Origin: Bacteroidota bacterium
GTDB lineage: Bacteria > Bacteroidota > Bacteroidia > Cytophagales > Spirosomataceae
DNA length: 64,000 nt
Direction of reading: 5' to 3'
NCBI GenBank assembly: GCA_020161355.1
Contig: JAIUOF010000002.1
Location: forward strand, 372,001-436,000
Part shown: positions 62,891-64,000 of the stretch, piece after piece
Numbering within the stretch: position 1 is the first letter of the stretch
Layout of the letters: every line of letters begins with the position of its first letter
The notes under the pieces: model-generated
The model's database searches: none
Told to the model about the DNA's origin: nothing
Seen by the model: the letters and a program-made list of their open reading frames with translations, nothing else
Position numbers and translations under genes: made by a program

Positions 62891-63322
62891 ATGAAAAAAA
62901 TACTAATCATCATATTGATTCCTTTGATTGCAATGGCTTCTAATCCCATCAAAATTACCTGGGAAAGCCTGCGTGATGTGACTTTTAAGAAGAAATGGAA
63001 TGCAAAGGAGAATATGTTTGTGTTGGAGCCCTCTTTTGGATCCAAAGTTATGGCTTTGAAAGGTAAAACTGTAAGCCTGACAGGATACATGATACCGGTT
63101 GATGTGGATGCTAACTACTATGTACTTTCGGCCAATCCTTTTGCCAGTTGTTTTTTCTGTGGTCAGGCGGGGCCGGAATCAGTAGTCTCAGTAAAATTTA
63201 AGAATATTTCCAAAAGATTTAATACTGATGACCGGGTGACCATCAGCGGGATTTTCGTCCTAAATACTGACGATATCAATGAATTAAATTATATTTTAGA
63301 AAAAGCTGAACTCGATTTGTAA
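62891..63322 (+). CDS. Secreted DUF3299-family protein
   Basis: A 143-residue periplasmic protein with a signal peptide ending near AMAS. The DUF3299 hallmark is FASCFFCGQAGPESVVSV (Cys87, Cys90), preceded by ALKGKTVSLTGYMIPVDVD. The CxxC pair may bind metal or be redox active. Gene order next to a LolD/FtsX-like transporter is recalled in other bacteria, sometimes in metal-responsive loci. Here this matches the His-rich permease loop. It is followed by a small barrel protein gene after 43 bases. Confidence 0.83.
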   Translation: MKKILIIILIPLIAMASNPIKITWESLRDVTFKKKWNAKENMFVLEPSFGSKVMALKGKTVSLTGYMIPVDVDANYYVLSANPFASCFFCGQAGPESVVSVKFKNISKRFNTDDRVTISGIFVLNTDDINELNYILEKAELDL

Positions 63323-63365
63323 AATTATTTTTTCAGAGAGCGTTTAATATTCAAAATCATACAAA

Positions 63366-63908
63366 ATGAAAAAGACTTTAATTTTCACCATTTTCTTTCT
63401 GAGTGTATTTAGTGTAAATTCATTTGCTCAAATCGAAAAAAACTGGGCATTAGGCTTAAAAGTGGGTGAACCTCTTGGCCTGAATATCAGAAAATATCTT
63501 CATTATGGTGAAAGAGCTTTCGATTTTAATATAGGAACTTACGGTTTTTTGATTGGAAGTAACAGAAACTATAAAAAAGACCCCCGATTTGATCAAACAG
63601 GTGTAAGTTTTCAGGGACTTTATCATTATTACAAAACACTTGGAAAAAATGAAAAAGTAGGTGTTTATTATGGTTACGGAGCTTTTTTTAATTTAAGAAA
63701 TGAAATTTTTATAGAGAATAATATCCGAAACAACGATATCAATCAATTTTCGATTGGACCTGCAGTAAATGCAGGTATAGAAATGGATATACCTGAAAAC
63801 GACCTTACAGTTTTCCTTGATGCTGGTGGATTTATGGAATTGGCTCCCAAGCCTCTTTTTGTGGCTCCTAGTCTTAACATTGGCCTTAGGGTAAATCTCG
63901 TAAAATAA
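63366..63908 (+). CDS. Small outer-membrane barrel-like protein
   Basis: A 180-residue protein with a signal peptide (MKKTLIFTIFFLSVFSVNSFAQ). The mature sequence alternates strands, starting WALGLKVGEPLGLNIRKYL and ending in SLNIGLRVNLVK, an aromatic/hydrophobic-pattern C-terminus. This fits a small porin-like beta barrel of about eight strands. No specific family was recognised. It lies 43 bases after DUF3299 and may be part of the same unit, although each has its own spacing. Confidence 0.7.
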   Translation: MKKTLIFTIFFLSVFSVNSFAQIEKNWALGLKVGEPLGLNIRKYLHYGERAFDFNIGTYGFLIGSNRNYKKDPRFDQTGVSFQGLYHYYKTLGKNEKVGVYYGYGAFFNLRNEIFIENNIRNNDINQFSIGPAVNAGIEMDIPENDLTVFLDAGGFMELAPKPLFVAPSLNIGLRVNLVK

Positions 63909-63974
63909 TTTTTCTGATCTTACAACCTTTTTATAATATTCTGCCTCCTACCATAGAACAAAATCCCTTGTCCT

Positions 63975-64000
63975 ATGGAAAAACTTTTACATCTTGTGGG
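63975..64000 (+). CDS. Possible start of a truncated gene at the window edge
   Basis: An ATG at 63975 opens a frame encoding MEKLLHLV and continuing past the window end. It is too short to identify; the spacing after the previous gene makes a start here plausible. Confidence 0.3.

Overview
The window is AT-rich bacterial chromosome from a member of the Bacteroidota, most likely the order Cytophagales. The evidence is a SusC/SusD pair, proteins with C-terminal type IX secretion (T9SS) sorting domains, a T9SS plug (DUF5103) protein, LytS/LytTR two-component proteins and several families typical of this phylum (DUF1599, DUF2911, BT_3928-like). Many genes also have the Bacteroidota -7 element TAnnTTTG upstream, and no convincing Shine-Dalgarno sequences were seen. 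No rRNA, tRNA, CRISPR array, prophage or insertion sequence was recognised. Genus assignment is not possible by eye.

Layout. 1-2.9 kb: end of a TonB-dependent receptor, then DUF202, an atypical SDR and a DUF2911 protein. 2.9-7.6 kb (minus): LytS-type kinase and LytTR regulator, then Nif3-like and zinc-ribbon coiled-coil proteins. 7.6-9.9 kb is an accessory island: a PD-(D/E)XK nuclease gene and an unrecognised gene, separated by a long imperfect palindrome and bounded by short repeats in an integron-cassette-like arrangement. 9.9-17.3 kb (minus): CvfB-like RNA-binding protein, TauE-like permease, a membrane pyrophosphatase fused to an OmpA domain, and a secreted subtilase. 17.3-25.6 kb (plus): large PIG-L deacetylase with vWA and TPR proteins, purC-alaA-DUF456, and a GH30 glycosidase. 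25.6-36 kb (minus): LysM protein with a degenerate lytic transglycosylase domain, pgi, GH25 lysozyme, fatty-acid desaturase, prfC, and an AddA/RecB-like helicase-nuclease. 36-42.6 kb: TonB receptor, tandem-repeat secreted protein, metF, hicBA, FKBP, proS. 42.8-48.9 kb: low-complexity lipoprotein, FadL-type porin, aroK/BT_3928/DUF1599 operon, folP. 49-57.7 kb: two paralogous FN3/T9SS proteins and a SusC/SusD locus. 57.7-64 kb: ABC-F protein, T9SS plug protein, an ABC transporter with a His-rich permease loop and a DUF3299 partner, and a small barrel protein.

The window is mostly core metabolism and translation mixed with envelope functions: glycan uptake (SusCD, TonB receptors), secreted hydrolases (GH30, S8, GH25), T9SS cargo and wall-associated proteins. 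The items most worth a second look are the cassette-like nuclease island at 7.99-8.90 kb, the pyrophosphatase-OmpA fusion, the His-rich ABC permease with DUF3299, and the degenerate transglycosylase-LysM protein. Precise terminators are visible after many units, and several mark operon ends on the minus strand.
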